52,562 bases of DNA. Source: Bacillota bacterium (lineage in GTDB: Bacteria; Bacillota; Clostridia; Christensenellales; Aristaeellaceae). The notes beneath the pieces were generated by a model. The model was not told where the DNA came from. It was given only the letters and a program-made list of their open reading frames with translations, and did no database searches. The number at the start of each line of letters is the position of its first letter. The first letter of the stretch is position 1. The stretch is taken from positions 1 through 52,562 of the forward strand of contig JAEZLW010000091.1 in the NCBI GenBank assembly GCA_023415145.1. Direction: 5' to 3'. This document shows positions 44,145-52,561 of this stretch, piece after piece. Made by a program: the position numbers and the translations under genes.

Positions 44145-44981
44145 ATGGCAAATAATGCGCAGGTAGCCCGTCTAAAGGAGCAGGCGAAACAAGTCCGCAA
44201 AACGCTGCTGACCATGATCCATGCGGCACAATCAGGTCATCCGGGTGGCTCCCTGTCAGCAGCCGACATCATGACAGCCTTGTATTTTCACGAAATGAAC
44301 CTTCGCCCCAAAGAGCCCAGGTGGGAGGACCGGGACCGTTTCGTACTTTCCAAGGGGCATGTCTGCCCCGTACTGTACACCTGCCTGGCGCTGCGTGGTT
44401 TCTTTGATGCATCGCACTTGTCAACGCTGCGCAAGGAGGGTTCCATACTGCAGGGACACCCCGACATGAAGGTCTGTCCAGGCATCGACATCTCCACAGG
44501 TTCCCTCGGACAAGGGCTCAGCGTAGCGGTTGGCATAGCGCTTTGCGCCAAGCGGGATGCAAAATCCTACCGTGTTTTTGCATTGGTAGGCGATGGCGAG
44601 GCCAATGAGGGGCAAATCTGGGAAGCGGTTCAAACTGCAGTAAAATACAAGCTGGATAACCTGGTGATCTTTGTGGACAACAACGGACTGCAAAACGACA
44701 ACACATGCGATATCGTTATGCCCACGCTGGATCTTGCCCAAAAATTCAAAGCTTTTGGCTGCAATTGCCAAAGCATTGACGGCCATGATATGGCGGCTAT
44801 TGTGGACGCTCTGGATACTGTCCGCGATGACAGAGGGGGCAAACCCCACTGTATCATTGCCAAGACCGTTAAGGGCAGAGGCGTATCCTTCATGGAAAAT
44901 GTGGTGGCATGGCATGGTATGGCGCCCAATGACGAGCAGTTCGCGCATGCGATGCTCGATGTGGAGGAGGGACTTCATTGA
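44145..44981 (+). CDS. Transketolase N-terminal subunit (second)
   Basis: 278 aa. ThDP-binding half: SGHPGG at 30-35, SKGH at 69-72, GHPDMK at 104-109, GSLGQGLS at 119-126, GDG at 149-151 and DNNG at 178-181. ATG 44145 four bases after the racemase-like gene. Its stop overlaps the TTG start of the C subunit. Paralogue of 696-1538. As in the other operon, no sugar kinase accompanies it. Confidence 0.94.
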   Translation: MANNAQVARLKEQAKQVRKTLLTMIHAAQSGHPGGSLSAADIMTALYFHEMNLRPKEPRWEDRDRFVLSKGHVCPVLYTCLALRGFFDASHLSTLRKEGSILQGHPDMKVCPGIDISTGSLGQGLSVAVGIALCAKRDAKSYRVFALVGDGEANEGQIWEAVQTAVKYKLDNLVIFVDNNGLQNDNTCDIVMPTLDLAQKFKAFGCNCQSIDGHDMAAIVDALDTVRDDRGGKPHCIIAKTVKGRGVSFMENVVAWHGMAPNDEQFAHAMLDVEEGLH

Positions 44982-45925
44982 GCGAAATAAAACGGCTGCC
45001 CACCCGCGATGCATATGGCGATGAAATCCTGGCACTGGGCAGGGAAAACCCGAACATATATGTTGTTGACTGTGATATTGGAAAATCTTGCAAAACGGTG
45101 GCCTTTTCCATGGAACTTCCCAACCAGCATGTGAATGTCGGCATCGCTGAGCAGAATGCTTGCGGTGTGGCGGCGGGCCTGGCCGCCTGCGGCAAAATAC
45201 CTTTTGTTACGACGTACGCCGTCTTTGGCAGCATGCGCATGCTGGAGCAGATTCGCCAGGAGGTATGCTACCCCAAACTGAACGTCAAAATCGCCTGCTC
45301 CCACGGCGGGCTGACCCCCGCAAACGATGGTGCAAGCCATCAGGGCATTGAGGATATGGGCATCCTGCGCACCATCCCCAATATGACGGTGTTGATGGGC
45401 TGCGACTACCATGCCACCAGGAAGCTGGTCCGGGCGGCAGCCAGGCATGACGGGCCTGTGTACCTCCGCTTCACGCGGGATGCTGTCCCCTTTATCTATG
45501 GGGAGGACGAGGAGTTTGAGATAGGGAAGGCCAAGGTTCTGCGCGAAGGGGAGGATGTAACGATCATCGCCAACGGGGACATCATGAGCATCGCCCTTGA
45601 TGCGGCGGATGAGCTGAGTCATAAGGGAATTCATGCCTCCGTATTGGATATGCATACGATCAAGCCCCTGGACACAGCGGCCGTCAGGGAGGCCATTGAA
45701 AAGACAGGCGCCATCGTCACCGTGGAGGACCACAATATACTCAACGGCCTTGGCAGCGCGGTATGTGAAGTGGTGGCGGAAATGGGCATGGGCAAGGTAC
45801 ACCGCATCGGTATTAGGGACAGGTTCGGCGAGTCAGCGCCGTATGAGCGGCTTTTGGCAAAGAATGGCATCACCATCGAAGCCATCGTGGCATCGTGTGA
45901 AAAACTGGCAGGTGAAAAAAGATGA
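44978..45925 (+). CDS. Transketolase C-terminal subunit (second)
   Basis: 315 aa. It starts at TTG 44978, overlapping the N subunit stop by four bases (TTGA). Pyrimidine-binding domain with the cofactor-activating Glu in VNVGIAEQNACGVAAGLA, and C-terminal domain with VLDMHTIKPLDTAAVREAIEKTG and VTVEDHNILNGLGSAV. It forms a heterotetramer with the N subunit by analogy to other split transketolases. It overlaps the next gene by four bases (ATGA). Confidence 0.94.
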   Translation: MSEIKRLPTRDAYGDEILALGRENPNIYVVDCDIGKSCKTVAFSMELPNQHVNVGIAEQNACGVAAGLAACGKIPFVTTYAVFGSMRMLEQIRQEVCYPKLNVKIACSHGGLTPANDGASHQGIEDMGILRTIPNMTVLMGCDYHATRKLVRAAARHDGPVYLRFTRDAVPFIYGEDEEFEIGKAKVLREGEDVTIIANGDIMSIALDAADELSHKGIHASVLDMHTIKPLDTAAVREAIEKTGAIVTVEDHNILNGLGSAVCEVVAEMGMGKVHRIGIRDRFGESAPYERLLAKNGITIEAIVASCEKLAGEKR

Positions 45926-46881
45926 AAATCATTGTATTGGACGGATATACGTTAAACCCCGGGGACATTGGCTGGGATGGTTTTCACAGGCTGGGCGATG
46001 TAACGGTGTATGACCGGACAGCAAAGGATGAGATTGCACAGCGCATTTCAGGCGCTGAGGTGGTTCTTACCAATAAAACACCTCTGACCCGGGAGACAAT
46101 CTTTGGCTGTGATACGCTCCGTTATATTGGCGTGCTGGCCACGGGCTATAATGTTGTGGATGTTGCGGCGGCCAAGGAACGGAACATCCCCGTGTGCAAT
46201 ATCCCCACATACGGCACAGCGGCTGTGGCGCAGTTTACCATAGCCCTGCTGCTGGAGCTATGCCACCATATCGGCCACCACAGCGAGTCTGTACACCGTG
46301 GCAAATGGACGAACAATAAGGATTGGTGCTACTGGGATTATCCCCTGATCGAGCTGGCCGGGAAGACAATGGGCATCATCGGGTTTGGCCGCATCGGCCA
46401 GAGCGTGGCTGCCATTGCAAAAGCGCTGGGCATGAACGTGCTGGCTTACGACGCCTATCCAAACGATGCAGGCAGGGCGCTGGCGGAATATGTGACGCTG
46501 GAGGAATTGTATTCAAAATCAGATGTGATCTCCCTGCACTGCCCGCTGTTCCCCGAAACGGAAGGGATCATCAACCGTAAAAGCATTGCCAAAATGAGGG
46601 ATGGGGTGATGATCCTCAACGCTTCCCGGGGCCCGCTGATCGTAGAAGCCGATCTTCGGGATGCCTTAAACAACGGCAAGGTAGCCGGCGCGGCTATGGA
46701 TGTGGTTTCCGCGGAACCCATCGGTGAAGACAATCCCCTCCTGCAGGCGAAAAACTGTCTCATCACGCCCCATATCGCCTGGGCACCCAGGGAATCACGG
46801 CAGCGTTTGATGGACATCGCCGTCTCGAATCTTGCGAATTTCCTTGGGGGGAGTACGGTCAATAACGTTTGGAAGAAGTGA
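45922..46881 (+). CDS. D-isomer-specific 2-hydroxyacid dehydrogenase
   Basis: 319 aa; ATG overlaps the transketolase stop. Rossmann motif GFGRIG at 154-159, catalytic Arg236 (NASRGP), Glu265 and His284 (TPHIAW) are all present, as in hydroxypyruvate/glycerate dehydrogenases. It interconverts a 2-keto acid and a D-2-hydroxy acid. Next to a transketolase, reduction of hydroxypyruvate, glyoxylate or a keto sugar acid is plausible. Translationally coupled within the operon. Confidence 0.93.
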   Translation: MKIIVLDGYTLNPGDIGWDGFHRLGDVTVYDRTAKDEIAQRISGAEVVLTNKTPLTRETIFGCDTLRYIGVLATGYNVVDVAAAKERNIPVCNIPTYGTAAVAQFTIALLLELCHHIGHHSESVHRGKWTNNKDWCYWDYPLIELAGKTMGIIGFGRIGQSVAAIAKALGMNVLAYDAYPNDAGRALAEYVTLEELYSKSDVISLHCPLFPETEGIINRKSIAKMRDGVMILNASRGPLIVEADLRDALNNGKVAGAAMDVVSAEPIGEDNPLLQAKNCLITPHIAWAPRESRQRLMDIAVSNLANFLGGSTVNNVWKK

Positions 46882-46886
46882 GCATC

Positions 46887-47189
46887 ATGGTCAGGCATGT
46901 GGTGTTCTTCAAAATGAAGAAAAGTGCGATGGGCAAATCCGCCTCTGACAACGCAAAGGAATTGGCATCAAGATTTCAGGAAATCAGCGGCAGGATCGAC
47001 GAGGTGATTGCATGCGAAACAGGCATGAACTACAATGGCGAAAAACAATTTTACGAGCTTTGCTTGAACCAGACCTTTGAAAGCCGCCAAGCGCTGGCGG
47101 ATTACCTGGTCCATCCGCTGCATCTCGTTGTCCGGGAACACGTGCTTCAGGTCATCGATCATCGCATTGTCGTGGACTATGATCTGTAA
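46887..47189 (+). CDS. Dabb (stress-responsive A/B barrel) domain protein
   Basis: 100 aa, single Dabb domain. It opens VRHVVFFKMKK and has the typical ADYLVHPLHLVVREHV near the end, the usual 'Y..HP.H......' signature of the family. ATG 46887, six bases after the dehydrogenase stop; a longer frame from 46869 is not needed. Dimeric ferredoxin-like barrels of this type are small and of mostly unknown role, sometimes cyclases or isomerases. Last gene of the operon, followed by a strong terminator. Confidence 0.85.
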   Translation: MVRHVVFFKMKKSAMGKSASDNAKELASRFQEISGRIDEVIACETGMNYNGEKQFYELCLNQTFESRQALADYLVHPLHLVVREHVLQVIDHRIVVDYDL

Positions 47190-47280
47190 AAAATGCTCAG
47201 GCGACCTGCCCTTAAAAATTGTTCATACCGAAAAGAAGGAATGTTGTCTCGGATGACTATCTGTTTGTAAATGTCGTAAA

Positions 47281-47324
47281 AATACTGCCATCCGGTTTGT
47301 TGGAAAACCGGATGGCAGTATTTT
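47281..47324. terminator. Bidirectional intrinsic terminator of the second TTT operon
   Basis: Perfect 18-base arms (47281-47298 and 47305-47322) around a 6-base loop, with A-run before and TTTT at the 3' end of the plus strand. It lies 92 bases after the Dabb stop. Confidence 0.93.
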
Positions 47325-47714
47325 AAGTCATCTGGAAATTGCTCGGGCATGACAGTGTGCAGCTCACTTGCAACTGGAATATCCAGATCATGGAAGGGAA
47401 CATTTAGATACTTTTCGCCAGGCGGTGGGGGTATCACTTCATAAAAAGGGCGGGTAGCATTGCTATGATAACAAGGGAAATGAATATGGCAGCCAAACTT
47501 GAACCAATGGCAAAACCCATTTGTCCGATATGGCAAGCATATCACGAACATCCTAAGGAAGAATCGAAATCTTTGTGCATCGAAAGCCCTGTACGCTTCT
47601 GAGCAAACTTGTTGCCAGTTCGTACGCCCATTCTCCGGAACAAAGGCACCGGGGGACACCAGCGATTTAGGGTATGATTGAGCAGGTACCCACCTGATGC
47701 ATCTGAAGAAGAAG

Positions 47715-48017
47715 TCACTTTTTGCTGAAGAATAGTCCAAGCCCCGAACTGCCTATTACAATTACCGAGGCGCATGTCTCCAAAGCTCGCTCTAAGCCCC
47801 ATTCTTCATGCAGCATGTGTAGCCTTTGGTCGATGATGCCCATATTGGCTAACCAATCCATTCATGCATATATATCTTCATCCGAAATATTGTACTTGGC
47901 GTGGGCATACTTAATCACCTGACGGAACATGAAATCCGCCAGTGCCTTTGGATATGCATCTTTTTGGGCATAGCATACCCCCCTGCTGGTTACATCGGCC
48001 AATGGATGCTTTACTGT
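47715..48017 (-). pseudogene. Decayed reading frame with one in-frame TGA
   Basis: Minus strand, in a different frame from the AraC gene upstream, about 100 codons are open except for a TGA at 47862-47864, and the translation looks like genuine protein: KALADFMFRQVIKYAHAKYN, then SDEDIYA, the stop, then MDWLANMGIIDQRLHML and LERALETCASVIVIGSSG. A TGG-to-TGA change would restore an uninterrupted frame. I do not recognise the family. No SD or start codon is evident. The rest of 47325-47714 shows no gene. Probably the remnant of a gene once next to the AraC regulator. Confidence 0.45.
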
Positions 48018-48862
48018 TCATTTTTTCGATACAGCAACGGAGCGGTGCCCACCACGCGCTTGAAGCACATGGTAAAAGCACTGTTGCTCGTAAAACCGCA
48101 TTGGATTGCGATGTCAAGAATAGACAGGTTGGTTAGCCTGAGCATACGCTTTGCCATGTTGATGCGCGAGGAGATGATATACTCATGCGGGGTGAAGCCA
48201 GTACTGCTCTTAAACATCCGGATAAAGTGATAGGGACTGAATGAGGCATATCTTGCAAGCGCTTCAACGGTGATGTCCTCAGTAATGTTTTCTTGAATAT
48301 ATGATAGAATCTTCTCCATATTGATTAGTTTGTCGTTATCCTTTTGCTTTTTGTTCTCGGGCACTGAGAGCATCAGCTCGGTGAGCGCGGAGTAGATGTA
48401 CTTGGAAACCATTATTTCACCGATCGGCTCGGACTTGTGAAGCGCGTCAAAAATGCGTTCGACTGGGAATTTGGCGGCCAAAAAATCACGTGGCAGGATG
48501 ACATCTCCAATATTGGCGGAAACTTCTTCAAAGATCCGCCTGGTTTGAGCACCGTCAAAGTGCATCCAAAGGATTTCCCAGCCGTCATTTGTGCCAAAGG
48601 TGTGCGGTTTGGTACAGTCGATCAAGGCGATTTCGCCCTCGTGCAGCACATACTGCTGATCACTCAATGTCAGGTATCCCTTGCCCTTGGTCACCATGAT
48701 GCATAGAAAGCTGATGTAGGTACTGCGAGCAACCATATACCCAGGGCTGCAAAAATACTGTCCGATATGCAGTATGTAATATAGCGCTTCCTTTGCGAAG
48801 CGGCTGGCTGTATGGATGTAGACGTTGGACGCATCGCTTACGCCAAATTCAAGCGTTTTCAC
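48011..48862 (-). CDS. AraC-family transcriptional regulator
   Basis: 283 aa from GTG 48862, which follows AAGGAGGTG. N-terminal cupin-like sensing domain (YLTLSDQQYVLHEGEIALIDCTKPHTFGT, WMHFDG) and C-terminal AraC helix-turn-helix pair (VEALARYASFSPYHFIRMFKSSTGFTPHEYI...LDIAIQCGFTSNSAFTMCFKRVVGTAP). It is divergent from the LplB-type permease gene at 49080 and probably controls that transporter. The intergenic region (48863-49079) has a TATAGT box at 48943 but no clear -35. Confidence 0.93.
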   Translation of the reverse strand: MKTLEFGVSDASNVYIHTASRFAKEALYYILHIGQYFCSPGYMVARSTYISFLCIMVTKGKGYLTLSDQQYVLHEGEIALIDCTKPHTFGTNDGWEILWMHFDGAQTRRIFEEVSANIGDVILPRDFLAAKFPVERIFDALHKSEPIGEIMVSKYIYSALTELMLSVPENKKQKDNDKLINMEKILSYIQENITEDITVEALARYASFSPYHFIRMFKSSTGFTPHEYIISSRINMAKRMLRLTNLSILDIAIQCGFTSNSAFTMCFKRVVGTAPLLYRKNEQ

Positions 48863-49079
48863 TTGCCGGCACCTCCTTGCTAAATCGCAATTTTCAATAA
48901 ATATGGCGCAATATACCGGAAGTCTTGGCGATGAATATATGTTATAGTACTGTTAGATGAAAGTCAACGAGTGTTGTTGATATTGCCAGGAAATGTGAAA
49001 TGCCTGACTTTTTATAGAAACACTGATTTCAGGCTCGCCCAAGGAACCTGCTTGAATTGACTGCGGAGGAGTGGTTTCT

Positions 49080-50006
49080 TTGCAAAAAAATCTTGGAAAA
49101 CGAGTGTATGAACATAAATATTTTTATCTGATGCTGCTGCCCGGTGCTGTGAGTGTGCTGCTGTTTTCGTATGCGCCACTGTTGGGGCTTTATATGGCCT
49201 TTGTCAACTTTACACCTCGATTGGGTCAATTTTGGTCGGCGCTGTTTACTAGCGAGTTTGTTGGGTTTCAGTGGTTTGCTTATTTTTTCTCGGGAAATGA
49301 TTTCTTGGTTGTTATGCGCAATACGTTGGTAACCAGCGTGTTGACGCTGTTGATGGGTTTTATCATGCCAGTATTGCTGGCGATTTTCCTCAATGAGTGC
49401 AAAAACCGCGTGGTGAAAAGCGTTGTGCAAACCACATCATACTTGCCGTATTTTGTTTCATGGGTCATTGCTTCCAACATCATCGTCACGATGCTTTCGG
49501 GTTCTGGTCTGATCAATCAGGGACTGTTGCGGCTGGGGCTTACCCAAAAAAGCATCCCGTTTTTGCAGGATGGAAAATATTTCTGGGCTATCGTTTCTCT
49601 TTCGAATACATGGAAGGATATGGGGTATAACTCCATCATGTACCTGGCAGCCATCGCGGCCATCGATACGGGGATATTCGAAGCTGCTCAGGTGGATGGC
49701 GCGGGACGCCTTCGCCAGATATGGCACATCTTGTTGCCCTCAATCCTTCCCACCGTGGTGGTGCTGCTCATTTTATCCATCGGCAAGCTGCTGAGTACCG
49801 GCTTTGACCAATTCTTTCTGCTGGGCAACAGCATGAACCGTGGGTACTCAGATGTCATTGATACCTACTCCTTTCGGTACGGCATACAGAATGGCATGTA
49901 TTCCTATGCCACGGCGGTAGGCTTGTTTAAATCCGTTGTAGCGTTTTTCCTGGTGCTCATGTCCAACATGCTGGCGAAAAAGGCAGGCACAAGTCATCTG
50001 TTTTAA
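49080..50006 (+). CDS. Carbohydrate ABC transporter permease, LplB type (third transporter)
   Basis: 308 aa. TTG 49080 is chosen because GGAGGA at 49065-49070 lies 9 bases upstream; a GTG at 49071 overlaps the SD. It opens with YFYLMLLPGAVSVLLFSYAPLLGLYMAFVNF and has the EAA loop IFEAAQVDGAGRLRQIWHILLPS. C terminus KKAGTSHLF resembles the paralogue at 31672. Followed by an LplC-type permease 26 bases downstream. Confidence 0.93.
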   Translation: MQKNLGKRVYEHKYFYLMLLPGAVSVLLFSYAPLLGLYMAFVNFTPRLGQFWSALFTSEFVGFQWFAYFFSGNDFLVVMRNTLVTSVLTLLMGFIMPVLLAIFLNECKNRVVKSVVQTTSYLPYFVSWVIASNIIVTMLSGSGLINQGLLRLGLTQKSIPFLQDGKYFWAIVSLSNTWKDMGYNSIMYLAAIAAIDTGIFEAAQVDGAGRLRQIWHILLPSILPTVVVLLILSIGKLLSTGFDQFFLLGNSMNRGYSDVIDTYSFRYGIQNGMYSYATAVGLFKSVVAFFLVLMSNMLAKKAGTSHLF

Positions 50007-50032
50007 TAAATCGGCGAAAGGGAGGTGTGCAC

Positions 50033-50923
50033 ATGAAGCGAAAAGACATTGCTTGGTATCTTGGCGAGTTTGTGATATATGCCTTTCTGTTGTCGATTTT
50101 TATCATTACATTTTTGCCCTTTTGGAATATCGCAGTACTTTCCTTTAACGAGGCAGGGGATACGCAGACCGGCGGATTTATCCTTTGGCCCCGCGCATTC
50201 ACCGCCAGCAGCTACGCCGCCGTGTTTGCTGATGCTGAGATTTTTAATGCAGTAGGTGTGACGCTGCTTAGAACCTTGTTGGGGGTGCCGCTGACCGTGC
50301 TTGTGACCACGCTTTGTGCCTATGCGCTCAGCAAGCGGACCCTGCCGGGACGCCGGGGAATAGCATTGTTCTTTATCTTCACGATGTATTTCAGCGGTGG
50401 ATTGATTCCCTCCTACATGATTGTGAAGGAACTTGGGTTGATTGACAGGTTCTGGGTATTTATTTTCCCGGGATTGATCAACGTGTTTTGGATGATATTG
50501 GTCAGAACCTATATGGAGGGGCTTCCTGCCGAAATGGAGGAGTCCGCGAAACTTGACGGGGCCAATGATTTTGTGATTCTTTACCGGGTCATCCTGCCGC
50601 TTTGCCTGCCAATCCTTGCAACGATTACGCTTTTTGCAACGATCAACCATTGGAACTCCTGGTATGATTCCTATATCTATACCTATAAGGCTTCCCTCAA
50701 AACATTGCAAGCAGTGCTGGTCAAAATCCTCAATCAATACCAGACGGGCGATATGTTGTCGGCCTCGCAGCAGATGGCCAACGAGGCTAAAAAACTGCCG
50801 GTCTCCAGCGAAACCATTCGCATGACGGTGACCATGGTGTCAACCATCCCCATCATCATGGTGTATCCCTTCCTTCAACGTTACTTTATCAAAGGCATCA
50901 TGGTGGGGGCTGTCAAGAGCTAA
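50033..50923 (+). CDS. Carbohydrate ABC transporter permease, LplC type (third transporter)
   Basis: 296 aa. ATG 50033 with GGGAGG 7 bases upstream; GTG 50027 is less well spaced. Landmarks FTMYFSGGLIPSYMIV, EAA loop EMEESAKLDGANDFVILYRVILPLCLP, HWNSWYDSYIY and C terminus KGIMVGAVKS. Pairs with the LplB-type permease. No ATPase gene in the window. Confidence 0.94.
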   Translation: MKRKDIAWYLGEFVIYAFLLSIFIITFLPFWNIAVLSFNEAGDTQTGGFILWPRAFTASSYAAVFADAEIFNAVGVTLLRTLLGVPLTVLVTTLCAYALSKRTLPGRRGIALFFIFTMYFSGGLIPSYMIVKELGLIDRFWVFIFPGLINVFWMILVRTYMEGLPAEMEESAKLDGANDFVILYRVILPLCLPILATITLFATINHWNSWYDSYIYTYKASLKTLQAVLVKILNQYQTGDMLSASQQMANEAKKLPVSSETIRMTVTMVSTIPIIMVYPFLQRYFIKGIMVGAVKS

Positions 50924-50934
50924 GGCGTTGTTAA

Positions 50935-50952
50935 GCGTGACCCGGGTCACGC
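50935..50952 (+). promoter_or_regulatory. Perfect 18-base palindrome upstream of the binding protein gene
   Basis: GCGTGACCC/GGGTCACGC, 12 bases after the permease stop and 28 before the next start. It can fold in RNA with a CCGG loop or act as an operator. Shares GTGAC-N4-GTCAC with 40236-40249. Confidence 0.5.
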
Positions 50953-50980
50953 CGAACATAGAATAAAAGGAGGAATCCAA

Positions 50981-52561
50981 ATGAGGAAAAGAAGTCTGGC
51001 TACGATCCTGGCGCTCATCATGACTCTGTTGATGATTGTACCCGCAATCGGCAGTGCCGAGACCATTACCCTGACCTTATTTGACAAGAACACCGGCGAT
51101 GCGTTTACAAACCCGGTTGCCAAGGAAATCACCGCCCGCACGGGCATCGTGATTGAAGTGCAGCAGCCGACCGGCAACCCGGACGAGAAGCTCAATCTCA
51201 TGCTTTCCAGCGGCGATTTACCGGACATCGTACTCATCGACCGCCGCGTCGCGACGCTCAATAAATACATTGAAGCCGGTGCGCTGGTACCGCTGAATGA
51301 CCTGATTGCGGAGTATGCGCCTGAACTCTATGAGCGCTACGGGGATGTATTGGCCAAGAGCGTGTACAAGGATGGAAAGAACTACTATTTCAACAACTGG
51401 TATGGCGTAGATCCCGATCCGAACTGGGCGTTCAATATGCGCATGGATATCCTGGAGGAGTTTGGCTATGGGGACCGTGCAAAAGCCGGCGAACCTTTTA
51501 CCCAGGAAGAGTATCTTGACCTGCTGCGCAAGTTCAAGGAAGCGTACCCAGGCGATGCGCTCAATCCCAGTATCCCGCTGACTGTAAATGCAGACTATCT
51601 GCCAGCCATTGTGGGTACCTTTAAAGCCATGTATGGCCTTAAGAACTATTATGAGAACGATGGCGTCATCGGATTCCTGCCCCGCGATCCCAGATACCTG
51701 GACATGATGAAGTTCATGAACACCCTGTATACGGAAGGGCTCTTGGACGCCGAGTGGGGCATCACCAATAACGCGCTCTACACCTCCAAGATCATGAGCG
51801 GCCGGGTATTCAGCGTGCCTGGCGGCAATGTGACGGATGCCAATGCCCATTTCCGCGAGGTAGAGGGCGAGGGCACGAACAAGCTGTTCTATATGTTCAA
51901 AGTCACCGCGCCTGGCATTGAGCCAAATGAGACCACCTATGGGCCGAGAAGCTCTCTGGGATGGGATGGTATTGGCATCACCGTCAAAAACAAGCATCCG
52001 GAAGAAACCATCAAGCTCTTGAGCTTTCTGGCCAGTGAAGAAGGGCAGTACCTGCTCATGTGGGGCTTGGAAGGGGTCAACTGGAACATGGTGGACGGTG
52101 TACACACGCCCACCCAAGAAACCTTGGACGCCATCCGCGCTGACTGGGCTGCCTTCTCCAAAGATAGCGGCGTACGCAAATGGACCTGGATGATCCGCAA
52201 CGGCCTTGGCCAGGACGGCACGCCCTATGACCTTATGTTCCGTTATAATCGCGATGAGGTTAACCTTCATGGCCTGAAGAGCATGGCTGGCTCAAACTGG
52301 GATACCGCGCTGTATGACGACATCGGGCCCACAGCGGGCACGTTGGAAGCATTGGCCGAGCAGAAGATTCGCGACCTGATCGACAATAGCTTTGCAGCGA
52401 TGGTCAATGCATCCTCCCATGAAGAAGTGGAACGTCTCTACAACGAAATGATTGCACAAATGGATGCCAACAATGCCGCTACGGTGGAAAAGATCTACAC
52501 GGATAACTACTCTGCCCGCAAGCTGCTGTATGACCAGGCGGAAAGCAACCCCGCCAAGTAA
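50981..52561 (+). CDS. Large extracellular oligosaccharide-binding protein (third transporter)
   Basis: LplA-type solute-binding protein, 526 aa, complete, ending one base before the window end. ATG 50981 follows AAAGGAGG. Signal peptide ends AIGSA-ETI near residue 26, with no lipobox. Features include LTLFDKNTGDAFTNPVAKEI, LMLSSGDLPDIVLID and DGKNYYFNNWYGVDPDPNW. Third gene after two permeases, same order as the operon at 29013-32649. Ligand unknown. Confidence 0.93.
   Translation: MRKRSLATILALIMTLLMIVPAIGSAETITLTLFDKNTGDAFTNPVAKEITARTGIVIEVQQPTGNPDEKLNLMLSSGDLPDIVLIDRRVATLNKYIEAGALVPLNDLIAEYAPELYERYGDVLAKSVYKDGKNYYFNNWYGVDPDPNWAFNMRMDILEEFGYGDRAKAGEPFTQEEYLDLLRKFKEAYPGDALNPSIPLTVNADYLPAIVGTFKAMYGLKNYYENDGVIGFLPRDPRYLDMMKFMNTLYTEGLLDAEWGITNNALYTSKIMSGRVFSVPGGNVTDANAHFREVEGEGTNKLFYMFKVTAPGIEPNETTYGPRSSLGWDGIGITVKNKHPEETIKLLSFLASEEGQYLLMWGLEGVNWNMVDGVHTPTQETLDAIRADWAAFSKDSGVRKWTWMIRNGLGQDGTPYDLMFRYNRDEVNLHGLKSMAGSNWDTALYDDIGPTAGTLEALAEQKIRDLIDNSFAAMVNASSHEEVERLYNEMIAQMDANNAATVEKIYTDNYSARKLLYDQAESNPAK

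Noticed and set aside
47177..47740. Long minus-strand frame after the second TTT operon
   Set aside because: It reads through the terminator hairpin at 47281-47322 and has low-likelihood composition; only the separate frame at 47715-48017 looks protein-like.
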